From: Bacillota bacterium
GTDB lineage: Bacteria > Bacillota > Clostridia > Christensenellales > CAG-138
NCBI GenBank assembly: GCA_023451115.1
Contig: JAEXFV010000065.1
Coordinates: 1 to 21,042 of the forward strand
DNA: 21,042 bases
Reading direction: 5' to 3'
The notes under the pieces are model-generated. The model was not told the origin of the DNA, searched no databases, and saw only the letters and a list, made by a program, of their open reading frames with translations. Numbering within the stretch: the stretch's first letter is position 1; every line of letters begins with the position of its first letter. Both the position numbers and the translations under genes were made by a program. Below, piece by piece: positions 1 to 7,019 of this stretch.

Positions 1-207
1 CAATAGAGGCAATGGCTTTTGAGCGAATACTGCGTTGCTTTCGGGCTTTTTGCTGTATAGCGAAGCGCTTTGCGGATTGCTGCAAGCAACGTGTGATAAG
101 CGAAAATGGGAAACGGCAAAGCTTTGCTATTTGTTTCGGCCCATTTTCGCCTTCACGGGATGTTCCGTAACAGAGGCATTGCGCTTTCAGGCTAGCTGGC
201 CGGATAA

Positions 208-244
208 GCTCTGCCCCCCTGGAACTACCCCGGGGGGGCAGAGC
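208..244. repeat. Strong C/G hairpin downstream of synthetase A
   Basis: GCTCTGCCCCCC at 208-219 is the perfect complement of 233-244, leaving a 13-nt loop. The 12-bp stem is very stable, but neither strand has a T-run after it. It is therefore either a processing or weak termination structure at the end of the synthetase A transcript, or part of an intergenic repeat family. Confidence 0.5.
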
Positions 245-339
245 CGAAGCGCCGCCTGTGGCGGATACAGCGAGGCGGAAGCCCAGTGAGCAACTAGCAA
301 AGCGTCCAATGGAAGCTTTGCGCCGATTGCGAACTGAGG

Positions 340-395
340 GTAGGGGGGAAGGGTTTGGAATGGGGGGTAGCCTTGGGGCGTTCGTGTCCCCGCAG
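340..395 (+). repeat. 56-bp inverted repeat, left copy
   Basis: Reading base by base, this sequence is identical to the reverse complement of 20985-21040. The repeat is rich in G-runs and starts 28 bp beyond the stop codon of acyl-CoA synthetase A. No transposase accompanies it, so it looks like one copy of a dispersed intergenic repeat rather than the end of a recognisable insertion sequence. Confidence 0.8.
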
Positions 396-422
396 AGCCC
401 CTCCTCTCCCCTTGACAAAGGC

Positions 423-2216
423 TTACGAAACCCCCGCCTTGATGGCGCCATTGGTTGAAAGCGGCGCAGCCTCCTCCAACAAAGCCATCTTTTCCCCAAT
501 CACCGGCAAAGGCTTCCTCACACTCTCATCTGCCCCGGGCTGCTTCCCCTGATCCTGCTCCCGGATGGCCTTACGCATCACCTTGCCGCTGAAGGTTTTC
601 GGCAACACATCCACAAACTCCACAATCCGGGGATATTTATAGGGGGCAGTGGCCTGCTTTACATGGTTTTGCAGGGTTTTAACCAGCTCCGGGCTCCCTT
701 CATAGCCCGGGGAAAGCACAATGGTGGCTTTTACCGCCTGGCCCCGCACAGGGTCAGGCACAGCGGTGACTGCGCACTCCAGCACGCTGGGGTGCTCCAT
801 CAGCGCGCTTTCCACCTCAAAAGGCCCAATGCGGTAGCCTGAGCTTTTGATCACATCATCCGTGCGGCCCACATACCAGAAATATCCCTTGCCGTCCCGC
901 CAGGCCATGTCCCCGGTGTGATACCATCCGTCATGCCAACAGGCCTGGGTGAGGGCCTGATCCTGATAATAACCCAAAAACAGCCCGGCGGGCTTGCCGC
1001 CTTGGGTATTGATGCAGATTTCTCCCGGCTCGCCAATGGTGGCGGGCTCCCCATCCCCGTTTAAAATGCACACGTCAAACCCCGGCGTGGGCCTGCCCAT
1101 GGAGCCGGGCTGCACATCCATAAAGGGGAATGTGGCCAGCGCCAGCGTGGTTTCGGACTGGCCAAACCCTTCGTGAATGGTCAGCCCTGTTTTTTCGTAA
1201 AACTGGGCGGCCACCTCAGGGTTTAACGCTTCCCCTGCAGTGGTGGCCCAGGCAAGGCTGCTCAAATCATATTGCTCTAACGGCTCCTTGATGATGTAGC
1301 GGTACATGGTGGGCGGGGCGCAAAAGGTGGTGATGCGGTATTGCTGCATCTTTTCCAGTATGTCCGCTGCATGGAAACGGTGAAAATCGTAGGTGAAAAC
1401 AGGCGCTTCACACAGCCAGGAGCCATAGATTTTGCCCCAGGCAGCCTTGGCCCAGCCAGTGTCGGAAATGGTGAAGTGCAGCCCCTCCCGTTGCACCCGG
1501 TGCCAATACCGGGCGGTGGGGATGTGGCCCAGGGGATAACAGAAATCATGGAGCACCATCTTGGGGTAGCCTGTGGTGCCGGAGGTAAAATACATCAGCA
1601 TAGGGTCAGATCCCCCTGCCGTTTGCACAGGGGTAAAGCGTTCCGCCGCGGCATCCACCAGGGCGTCAAAATCCAAAAAACCTTGGGGGATGGGCGTGCT
1701 TTGCCCATGGGGGGGCCGGGCGGCCAACAGGTGCCGCACAGTAGGACACTGGGGCAGCGCTGCCAGGATGTGGGCCGGGGCGCCGTCGTCCAGGGTGCAG
1801 ACGGCCGCGCTTACCTGGGCTGCCTGGAACCGGTAAGCATAATCTTTTTTTACCAGCTGATGGGTGGCGGGAATGGCCACCGCGCCGATCTTGTGCAGGG
1901 CCACCAGGGCGTACCAGTACTGATAATGCCGCTTGAGCGCCAGCAGCACCCGGTCCCCTTTGCGGATGCCCAGGCTGAGAAAAACGTTAGCAGCCTTGTC
2001 GCTCAGGCGCTTCATGTCGCCAAAGGAAAAGTCCCGCTGGGCGCCGTCTTCCCCCACCCATAGCATGGCCCGCTTGCCCGGGGTTGCGGCGGCGATGGCG
2101 TCCACCACATCGTAGCCAAAGTTAAACCCCTCCGGCGGGATGAGCCTGTAGTTCTGGTAAAAATCCTGATAGGAGGCGTATTCCCTGTTTTCACAAAACC
2201 GATTCAATAGTGCCAT
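423..2216 (-). CDS. Acyl-CoA synthetase A (AMP-forming, medium-chain type), Val T-box controlled
   Basis: This cytoplasmic ANL-superfamily ligase activates a carboxylic acid with ATP and CoA to acyl-CoA, AMP and PPi. In its 597 residues the phosphate loop TSGTTGYPK is at 211-219, the FGQSETT motif at 351-357, HTGD at 433-436, and the catalytic lysine (SGK) at 545. The segment SDTGWAKAAWGKIYGSW (about 251-267) resembles medium-chain (ACSM/MACS-type) synthetases more than acetyl-CoA synthetase. The start is set by AGGAG 8 nt before the ATG. The gene is preceded by its own promoter and a T-box with a GUC specifier. It is a close paralogue of the gene at 2731-4413 but has a 37-residue hydrophilic tail after the usual C-terminus. 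Substrate is inferred: isobutyrate or a similar branched acid, because of the valine T-box. Family assignment is firm; substrate is not. Confidence 0.93.
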   Translation of the reverse strand: MALLNRFCENREYASYQDFYQNYRLIPPEGFNFGYDVVDAIAAATPGKRAMLWVGEDGAQRDFSFGDMKRLSDKAANVFLSLGIRKGDRVLLALKRHYQYWYALVALHKIGAVAIPATHQLVKKDYAYRFQAAQVSAAVCTLDDGAPAHILAALPQCPTVRHLLAARPPHGQSTPIPQGFLDFDALVDAAAERFTPVQTAGGSDPMLMYFTSGTTGYPKMVLHDFCYPLGHIPTARYWHRVQREGLHFTISDTGWAKAAWGKIYGSWLCEAPVFTYDFHRFHAADILEKMQQYRITTFCAPPTMYRYIIKEPLEQYDLSSLAWATTAGEALNPEVAAQFYEKTGLTIHEGFGQSETTLALATFPFMDVQPGSMGRPTPGFDVCILNGDGEPATIGEPGEICINTQGGKPAGLFLGYYQDQALTQACWHDGWYHTGDMAWRDGKGYFWYVGRTDDVIKSSGYRIGPFEVESALMEHPSVLECAVTAVPDPVRGQAVKATIVLSPGYEGSPELVKTLQNHVKQATAPYKYPRIVEFVDVLPKTFSGKVMRKAIREQDQGKQPGADESVRKPLPVIGEKMALLEEAAPLSTNGAIKAGVS

Positions 2217-2242
2217 TGCCCATTCTCCTTTTCTGATGACAT

Positions 2243-2281
2243 AAAAAAACCCTGCTGAAACCTGTTACGGTTTCTGCAGGG
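2243..2281 (-). terminator. T-box 1 regulated terminator
   Basis: In minus-strand transcript order, a stem formed by 2281-2269 and 2262-2250 (13 positions, one central mismatch) is followed by seven U (2249-2243). This is a classic Rho-independent terminator 26 nt before the synthetase A start codon. Its 5' strand overlaps the GUCCC end expected to form the competing antiterminator with the T-box sequence. Confidence 0.9.
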
Positions 2282-2565
2282 ACGCAATCAATCTTACGCG
2301 GTACCACCCGGCTTGACGCTTCCACACGCCTTACAACAATTCGGCAATCAGGCGGAAGCATCCGCTCTTCAGGGCTCTATCAAGCCCCTGGCCTGTAACG
2401 GGACCACCCGTGCCCTTCTACTCGGCGGAACATCCGCCTTTCTTGCGGCAAGCTCAAGAGTGACAGGCGGGAATGCCCCTCGTACCGGTTTGCACCAACC
2501 ACCGGCTCTCTGCACGAGTTTCTGCCTTCCCACACGCTCTTTCATAGCGACGTTTTATGGAATTG
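2243..2565 (-). promoter_or_regulatory. T-box riboswitch 1, specifier GUC (valine)
   Basis: This leader RNA senses uncharged tRNA and allows readthrough into acyl-CoA synthetase A. The conserved T-box GGGTGGTACCGCG lies at 2309-2297, and the AGAGAGCCGG apical element of Stem I is visible around 2511-2502, followed by the GGTTGGTG loop. The CCCGTTA element typical of Stem II is also present. Aligning the 3' side of the specifier loop with the B. subtilis glyQS leader (codon, A, five bases, GAGC) places the specifier at 2464-2462, reading GUC for tRNA-Val(GAC). The variable base of the T-box is U, which fits the A73 discriminator of tRNA-Val. The specifier loop lacks the usual AGUA/GAA bases, so the codon call rests on alignment. 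Confidence 0.92.
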
Positions 2566-2571
2566 CATAAC

Positions 2572-2600
2572 ATGATAACGAATATTTTCCCAAATGTCAA
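2572..2600 (-). promoter_or_regulatory. Sigma-A-type promoter of T-box 1/synthetase A
   Basis: On the minus strand TTGACA (2600-2595) is followed after 17 nt by TATCAT (2577-2572). The start of transcription would be near 2565, about 350 nt before the coding start, which leaves room for the whole T-box leader. Confidence 0.8.
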
Positions 2601-2610
2601 TCACAAATCA

Positions 2611-2650
2611 GAAAATATTGGGCGCCCCCAGGCCCTGAGGCTTGGGGGCG
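2611..2650 (-). terminator. Possible terminator after synthetase B
   Basis: CGCCCCCA at 2650-2643 pairs with TGGGGGCG at 2630-2623 in minus-strand order. It is followed by an A/T-rich stretch containing TATTTTC rather than a clean U-tract. The hairpin sits 81 nt after the synthetase B stop codon and just before the T-box 1 promoter, so it probably separates the two units, perhaps incompletely. Confidence 0.5.
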
Positions 2651-2730
2651 TGCTGCATGAGCGCCGGCAAAGCTGCCCTTTGGCGGCCGTTGTTATGGCA
2701 AGCGCCATGGGTTCCTGAAACGGGATGGCC

Positions 2731-4413
2731 TCACTTGGCCCGGTCAGCCTCCCGGATCTCTTTGCGTTTGATTTTGCCGCTGATGGTTTTGGGCAGCGTG
2801 TCCACAAACTCCACAATCCGGGGATATTTATAGGGGGCGGTGGCCTTTTTTACATGGTTTTGCAGGGTTTTGACCAGCTCCGGGCTCCCTTCATAGCCTG
2901 GGGAAAGCACAATGGTGGCCTTTACCGCCTGGCCCCGGTCCGGGTCCGGCACGGCGGTGACCGCGCACTCCAGCACGCTGGGGTGCTCCATCAACGCGCT
3001 TTCCACCTCAAAGGGCCCAATGCGGTAGCCTGAGCTTTTGATTACATCGTCCGTGCGGCCCACATACCAGAAGTATCCCGCATCGTCCCGCCAGGCCATA
3101 TCCCCGGTGTGATACCAGCCGTCGTGCCAGTGGGCCCTGGTCAGCGCCTCGTCCTGGTAGTAGCCTAAAAACATGCCCGCAGGCTTGCCGTTTTGGGTGT
3201 TGATGCAGATTTCCCCCGGCTCGCCGATGGTGGCAAGCTGCCCGTCCCCGTTTAAAATGCGCACGTCAAACCCCGGCGTGGGCCTGCCCATGGAGCCTGT
3301 GCGCACCGGCATAAAGGAGAAGGTGGCAAGCGCCAGCGTGGTTTCTGTCTGCCCAAAGCCTTCATGGATCACAAGCCCAACCCGCTTTTCAAACTGCACT
3401 GCCACTTCCGGATTTAACGCTTCCCCAGCAGTGGTGGCCCAGACAAGGCTGCTCAAATCGTATTGCTCCAGCGGCTCTTTGATGATGTAGCGGTACATGG
3501 TGGGCGGCGCGCAGAAGGTGGTGACGCGGTATTGCTGGATTTTTTGCAAAATGTCTTGTGCATGGAACCGGTCAAAGTCGTAGGTAAACACCGGCGCCTC
3601 ACACAGCCATTGGCCATAGATTTTGCCCCAGGCGGCTTTGCCCCAGCCAGTGTCGGAGATGGTGAAGTGCAGCCCCTCCTGCTGCACCCGGTGCCAATAC
3701 CGGGCTGTGGGGATGTGGCCCAGAGGATAACAGAAATCATGGAGCACCATTTTCGGGTAGCCTGTGGTGCCGGAGGTGAAGTACATCAGCATGGGGTCGG
3801 CGCCCCCTGCAGGCTGGGAGGGGGTAAAGGATTCCTCCGCACCGTCCACCAGACAGTCAAAGTCCAGAAAACCGCTGCCCCTGGGGGTGGGAACGTCCTT
3901 GGCGTGGGGCGCCCGGGCCAGCAGCACGGTGCGCACAGAAGGGCATTCCGGCAGTGCGTCCAGAATGTGCTGGGGCACCCCGTCGTCCACCGTGCACACC
4001 ACGGTTTTTACCTGGGCGGCGTTGAAGCGGTACACATAGTCCTTTTTCATCAGCTGATGGGTGGCGGGGATGGCCACCGCGCCGATTTTGTGCAGGGCCA
4101 CCAGGGCATACCAGTACTGATAATGCCGCTTGAGCACCAACATCACCCGGTCGCCCTTTTCAATGCCCAGGTTGGTGAACACGTTGGCGGCCTTGTCGCT
4201 CAGGCGCTTCATTTCCCCAAAGCTGAAGTCCCGCTGGGTATCGTCCGCCCCCACCCACAGCATGGCCCGCTTGCCCGGGGTTGCAGCGGCCAGAGCGTCT
4301 ACCACATCGTAGCCAAAGTTAAAGCCTTCCGGCGCATGGAGCCTGTAGTTTTCGTAAAAATCCCGATAGGAAGTATATTCCCGGTTCTCGCAGAACCGAT
4401 CCAGCAACGCCAT
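2731..4413 (-). CDS. Acyl-CoA synthetase B (AMP-forming, medium-chain type), Ile T-box unit
   Basis: This 560-residue ANL-superfamily acyl-CoA ligase is a close paralogue of the product of 423-2216. It has TSGTTGYPK at 213-221, an FGQTETT motif near 353, HTGD near 435, and the catalytic SGK lysine at 547. The C-terminal lobe is almost identical to synthetase A, from the hinge (YVGRTDDVIKSSGYRIGPFE) to about residue 540. The larger N-terminal domain has diverged more, including positions likely to shape the acyl pocket. It ends shortly after the catalytic lysine, the normal length, without the tail of synthetase A. It follows the HTH-cupin gene by 174 nt with no promoter of note between, so the two are likely co-transcribed from the Ile T-box promoter. 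Substrate is inferred: 2-methylbutyrate or a related branched acid. An AAAGGA lies about 11 nt before the ATG. Confidence 0.93.
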   Translation of the reverse strand: MALLDRFCENREYTSYRDFYENYRLHAPEGFNFGYDVVDALAAATPGKRAMLWVGADDTQRDFSFGEMKRLSDKAANVFTNLGIEKGDRVMLVLKRHYQYWYALVALHKIGAVAIPATHQLMKKDYVYRFNAAQVKTVVCTVDDGVPQHILDALPECPSVRTVLLARAPHAKDVPTPRGSGFLDFDCLVDGAEESFTPSQPAGGADPMLMYFTSGTTGYPKMVLHDFCYPLGHIPTARYWHRVQQEGLHFTISDTGWGKAAWGKIYGQWLCEAPVFTYDFDRFHAQDILQKIQQYRVTTFCAPPTMYRYIIKEPLEQYDLSSLVWATTAGEALNPEVAVQFEKRVGLVIHEGFGQTETTLALATFSFMPVRTGSMGRPTPGFDVRILNGDGQLATIGEPGEICINTQNGKPAGMFLGYYQDEALTRAHWHDGWYHTGDMAWRDDAGYFWYVGRTDDVIKSSGYRIGPFEVESALMEHPSVLECAVTAVPDPDRGQAVKATIVLSPGYEGSPELVKTLQNHVKKATAPYKYPRIVEFVDTLPKTISGKIKRKEIREADRAK

Positions 4414-4587
4414 TTTCCTGTATTCCTTTCTGTTTTTCCAGTGAGGGCATGCGAGGCGCTCCGCCCCGGCAGCCTCCGGGGAACACCCATGTTTTCCCCT
4501 TTACGGCCTGCACTGGAGGCGGCAGGCCGAGTATTGGGGGCTGCCGGCCTTGATAAAGGGGCCACAGGGCAGCGCCCTCAAAAAATC

Positions 4588-5136
4588 CTATTTGATTACC
4601 ACTGCGATGAACTCGGCGGGTTCATCGTTGAGGGAGCGCAGGGCATGGGGGATGGAGGAGTCAAAGTACACCGCATCCCCAGTGTGCAGGGTAAAGGTGG
4701 TTTCCCCGATGACCATTTCCGCATCCCCTTTGAGCAGGTATTGGAACTCCTGCCCTTCATGGCCGTGCAGATCCGGCATGTTGGAGGGATACACCGTTAC
4801 GTGGAAAGGCTCCGCTTTTTTGTTGCGGAAGGTAAAGGCCAGGGCCATGTAGGAGTAAGCGGCCCGGCGTTCCACCTTGAAGCCCCGGCCTGCCCGGACC
4901 ACCGAACAGGTAGAAAGCTTGGGGGATTCGCCGCTCATAATATCCACCACGTCTACCCCCAGCACATTGGCTGCATTGTAGAGGAAGCTGAAGGAAAAAT
5001 CTTTTTTCCCTGCCTCATAAAGCAAATAGGTCGCTGCATCCACCCCGCAGGCGGCCGCCACTTCCTCCGGCTCCATGCCCATGATTTCCCGCAGTGCCCT
5101 TAACCGCATCCCGATTTCCTGCAATTGTTCCGTCAT
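4588..5136 (-). CDS. HTH (XRE)-cupin transcriptional regulator
   Basis: This 182-residue regulator has an N-terminal XRE-type helix-turn-helix (about 5-62) and a C-terminal cupin_2 barrel (about 105-180). Histidines of the barrel are visible in HGHEGQE (124-130) and at H164. Proteins of this design bind DNA as dimers and sense a small ligand in the cupin; the ligand here is unknown. The start is set by AAGGAGG 8 nt before the ATG at 5136. An upstream in-frame ATG at 5196 would fall in the T-box terminator and is rejected. The gene is the first of the T-box 2 transcript, ahead of acyl-CoA synthetase B, so it probably regulates that enzyme or fatty-acid genes elsewhere. The call is secure for family and inferential for target. 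Confidence 0.9.
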   Translation of the reverse strand: MTEQLQEIGMRLRALREIMGMEPEEVAAACGVDAATYLLYEAGKKDFSFSFLYNAANVLGVDVVDIMSGESPKLSTCSVVRAGRGFKVERRAAYSYMALAFTFRNKKAEPFHVTVYPSNMPDLHGHEGQEFQYLLKGDAEMVIGETTFTLHTGDAVYFDSSIPHALRSLNDEPAEFIAVVIK

Positions 5137-5197
5137 ATCCCAAACCTCCTTGGTTTTACATTTTGTTTCAGCCGCCTTTGTGTGCTGCAAAGGCAAT

Positions 5198-5228
5198 AAA
5201 AAATCCCTGCATGATTTCTCATGCAGGG
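5198..5228 (-). terminator. T-box 2 regulated terminator
   Basis: A perfect 10-bp stem (5228-5219 with 5214-5205, loop of 4) is followed by a U-rich run down to 5198. It lies about 60 nt before the HTH-cupin start codon and downstream of the T-box sequence, as expected for a tRNA-controlled attenuator. Confidence 0.9.
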
Positions 5229-5489
5229 ACGTAAACTGTTACGCGGTACCACCCGGCTTGACACTCCTGTGTGGGGAGGAGCATCCACTCATTAAGGCTC
5301 TAACAAGCCCTTGGCCAGTAACGGGACCGCCCGTACCCATCTACTCAGCGGCAAAGCCGCCTTTGGGGGGTATGCTCGGGAGTGATCAGCAAAGGCTTCT
5401 TCGTACCGGCTTTCCACCAGCCGCCGGCTCTCTGTAGCGAAGGGGGCAACCTTGCAAGCTCCTTCATAGCAACGTAAACTATGTGATTG
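5198..5489 (-). promoter_or_regulatory. T-box riboswitch 2, specifier AUC (isoleucine)
   Basis: This leader senses uncharged tRNA ahead of the HTH-cupin/acyl-CoA synthetase B unit. The T-box GGGTGGTACCGCG is at 5254-5242. The Stem I apical element AGAGAGCCGG is at about 5434-5425, followed by a GGCTGGTGG loop. CCCGTTA of Stem II is present. The specifier, placed six bases before GAGC as in T-box 1, is AUC at 5386-5384, matching tRNA-Ile(GAU). The T-box variable base is U, which fits an A73 discriminator. Flanking helices GGAG/CTCC and GCAA/TTGC bracket the codon. As in T-box 1, the loop-E bases AGUA/GAA are not evident. The two leaders share much sequence and probably arose by duplication with their genes. 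Confidence 0.92.
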
Positions 5490-5495
5490 TGGTTA

Positions 5496-5524
5496 ATCAT
5501 AGACCATTTATGCTGTTCTGTCAA
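5496..5524 (-). promoter_or_regulatory. Sigma-A-type promoter of T-box 2 unit
   Basis: On the minus strand TTGACA (5524-5519), a 17-nt spacer and TATGAT (5501-5496) form a near-consensus promoter. Transcription should start near 5489. An A/T-rich stretch just upstream (5525-5560) could act as an UP element. Confidence 0.85.
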
Positions 5525-5619
5525 TGCTAAATTTTATTTTGTTTTTTTGCATGCTATTTTTCCCGCTTCCACATGGGTTGTACAGCATATATGTTTTTAT
5601 TGTTATGGCGTTTGTGATA

Positions 5620-5648
5620 TTGCAGCGCCGAATAAAAACAGCTATCAT
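5620..5648 (+). promoter_or_regulatory. Candidate promoter of ilvA
   Basis: TTGCAG (5620-5625), a 17-nt spacer and TATCAT (5643-5648) point toward ilvA. The predicted leader of about 43 nt holds only a small GGGCG/CGCCC hairpin. No T-box or other riboswitch is visible ahead of ilvA. Confidence 0.5.
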
Positions 5649-5697
5649 AGGGAACAAGAACGGGCGTAACCGCCCCATGATTTAGGAGGGATGGAAT

Positions 5698-6894
5698 ATG
5701 TCCATCACACTCAAGGATGTTCAGGACGCCAAAGTGCGCATTGCGCCTTATGTGCGCCGCACGGACATCACCCAGATGACCCTGCCTTCCGGCGGGGAGC
5801 TTTTCATTAAGCTGGAAAATCTGCAGGCCACCGGCGCGTTTAAAGTACGGGGCGCAGCCAACTGCATTTTGCAGCTTTCTGACGAGCAAAAGAGGGCGGG
5901 GGTGCTGGCAGCCTCCGCGGGAAACCATGCCCAGGGCGTGGCCCGGGCGGCCCGGGAGCTGGGCTTACATTGCACCATTGTGATGCCTGCAGGCGCGCCG
6001 CTTTCGAAAATTGCGGCTACGGAGCATTACGGGGCCAAAGTGGTGCTCTTTGGCGAAACGTATGACGACGCCTGCGCCCATGCGCTGGAGCTGGTGGAAC
6101 GCACCGGCGCAACCTTTATTCACCCGTTTAACGATGAGCGGGTGATTGCAGGCCAGGGCACCCTGGGGCTGGAGGTTCTGGAGGATTTGCCCAGCGTAGG
6201 GCAGGTGCTGGTGCCGTTGGGCGGCGGCGGCCTGGCTGCAGGAGTGGCGTTGGCCATTAAGAGCATTGACCCAACTGTGAAGGTGTATGGGGTGGAGCCT
6301 GCCACAGCGGCTTCCATGCAGGCATCGTTGAAGGCCCATCGCATTGTGACGCTGGCCTCCGCTGCTACCATTGCGGACGGCATCGCCGTGAAAACCCCGG
6401 GGGAGCTTACCTTTCAATACTGCCAGGAATACCTGGACGGCGTGCTCACTGTGGACGACGACGACATTGCCAAGGCCATCCTGCATCTGCTGGAAAAGAG
6501 CAAGATTGTCAGCGAAGGGGCGGGGGCGGCCGGCGTGGCCGCCGTCATGGCAGGCAAGCTGCCCCTGTTGCCGGACCGGGCTACCCTTGCCATACTCTCC
6601 GGGGGCAACATTGATGTGACCATGGTTTCCCGCATCATTGACAAGGGCTTGATCCGGGCGGGGCGCAAGGCCATCATCGACACGGAGCTCACCGATAAGC
6701 CAGGCCAGCTGGTTCGTTTTCTTTCCTGCATCTCTTCTACAGGCGCAAACATCGTATCCGTGCAGCACAACCGCATGCGGCCGGATATGGGCGTGGGCTC
6801 CTCCGCTGTGAGCGTGGAGCTGGAAACCCGGGACCGGCAGCATGTGTTTGAAATCAAGGCGCTGCTGGAGGACGCGGGATACCGGCTGTTCTAG
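5698..6894 (+). CDS. ilvA: Threonine ammonia-lyase (threonine deaminase)
   Basis: The enzyme deaminates L-threonine to 2-oxobutyrate and ammonia using PLP in the cytoplasm. 2-Oxobutyrate is the classical precursor of isoleucine or can be oxidised to propionyl-CoA. In 398 residues, the PLP lysine is K49 in TGAFKVRGA. The substrate loop SAGNHAQG is at 73-80, the phosphate-binding glycine loop GGGGLA at 175-180, and SGGN at 301-304. A C-terminal ACT domain (about 325-398) follows. This length with one ACT domain matches the shorter tdcB/ilvA-like forms of Gram-positive bacteria, not the two-ACT E. coli IlvA. AGGAGG lies 8-9 nt before the ATG. It is divergent from the Ile T-box unit, which suggests a shared role around isoleucine supply. 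A catabolic role cannot be excluded. Confidence 0.93.
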   Translation: MSITLKDVQDAKVRIAPYVRRTDITQMTLPSGGELFIKLENLQATGAFKVRGAANCILQLSDEQKRAGVLAASAGNHAQGVARAARELGLHCTIVMPAGAPLSKIAATEHYGAKVVLFGETYDDACAHALELVERTGATFIHPFNDERVIAGQGTLGLEVLEDLPSVGQVLVPLGGGGLAAGVALAIKSIDPTVKVYGVEPATAASMQASLKAHRIVTLASAATIADGIAVKTPGELTFQYCQEYLDGVLTVDDDDIAKAILHLLEKSKIVSEGAGAAGVAAVMAGKLPLLPDRATLAILSGGNIDVTMVSRIIDKGLIRAGRKAIIDTELTDKPGQLVRFLSCISSTGANIVSVQHNRMRPDMGVGSSAVSVELETRDRQHVFEIKALLEDAGYRLF

Positions 6895-6913
6895 CCAAAG
6901 CGCTGTCAGGCTC

Positions 6914-6950
6914 AAAAAACGCCCCCTGCAATCCTGTGGTTGCAGGGGGC
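6914..6950 (-). terminator. Rho-independent terminator facing the minus-strand unit
   Basis: GCCCCCTGCAA at 6921-6931 pairs with 6940-6950 (11 bp). On the minus strand it is followed by GTTTTTTG, ending the QueG-like/DUF3842 transcript. The same hairpin lies 26 nt after the ilvA stop codon and may also slow ilvA transcription, but it has no T-run in that direction. Confidence 0.8.
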
Positions 6951-6991
6951 TGTAACGTGGAGCAACCTCCACATTATTTCCCATTTGCAAA

Positions 6992-7019
6992 TGCGCCAGG
7001 GCAATGCTGCCCTGGCGCA
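6992..7019. repeat. Perfect 12-bp inverted repeat
   Basis: TGCGCCAGGGCA (6992-7003) and its exact complement (7008-7019) flank a 4-nt loop. No U-tract follows on either strand. It lies between the ends of two convergent units (ilvA, QueG-like) and probably serves as a 3' stabilising or back-up termination hairpin. Confidence 0.6.

Larger units (their letters stand above)
1..422. other. Non-coding, hairpin-rich left flank
   Basis: No convincing gene lies here. The short open frames have no ribosome binding site and no recognisable protein. The stretch is dominated by inverted repeats. Positions 100-110 pair with 140-150 (11 bp) around an inner GCAAAGCTTTGC palindrome at 116-127. Positions 208-219 pair with 233-244 (12 bp, C/G-rich). 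Positions 297-321 form a GCAAAGC/GCTTTGC hairpin. The last part, 340-395, is a 56-bp sequence found again in inverse orientation at the right edge. The region lies downstream of acyl-CoA synthetase A on the minus strand. The 208-244 hairpin could stop that transcript, although no U-tract follows it. Confidence 0.6.

Noticed and set aside
35..458. Short plus-strand frames in the left flank
   Set aside because: There is no ribosome binding site or similarity, and the region is dominated by hairpins and a repeat that also occurs at the other edge.
3463..5103. 546-codon open frame on the plus strand opposite synthetase B and the HTH-cupin gene
   Set aside because: It is antisense to two well-supported genes, has no ribosome binding site or recognisable domain, and arises from the GC-biased third positions of the real genes.
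5137..5196. Longer N-terminus for the HTH-cupin protein
   Set aside because: It would begin beside the T-box terminator and lacks a binding site. The ATG at 5136 has AAGGAGG.
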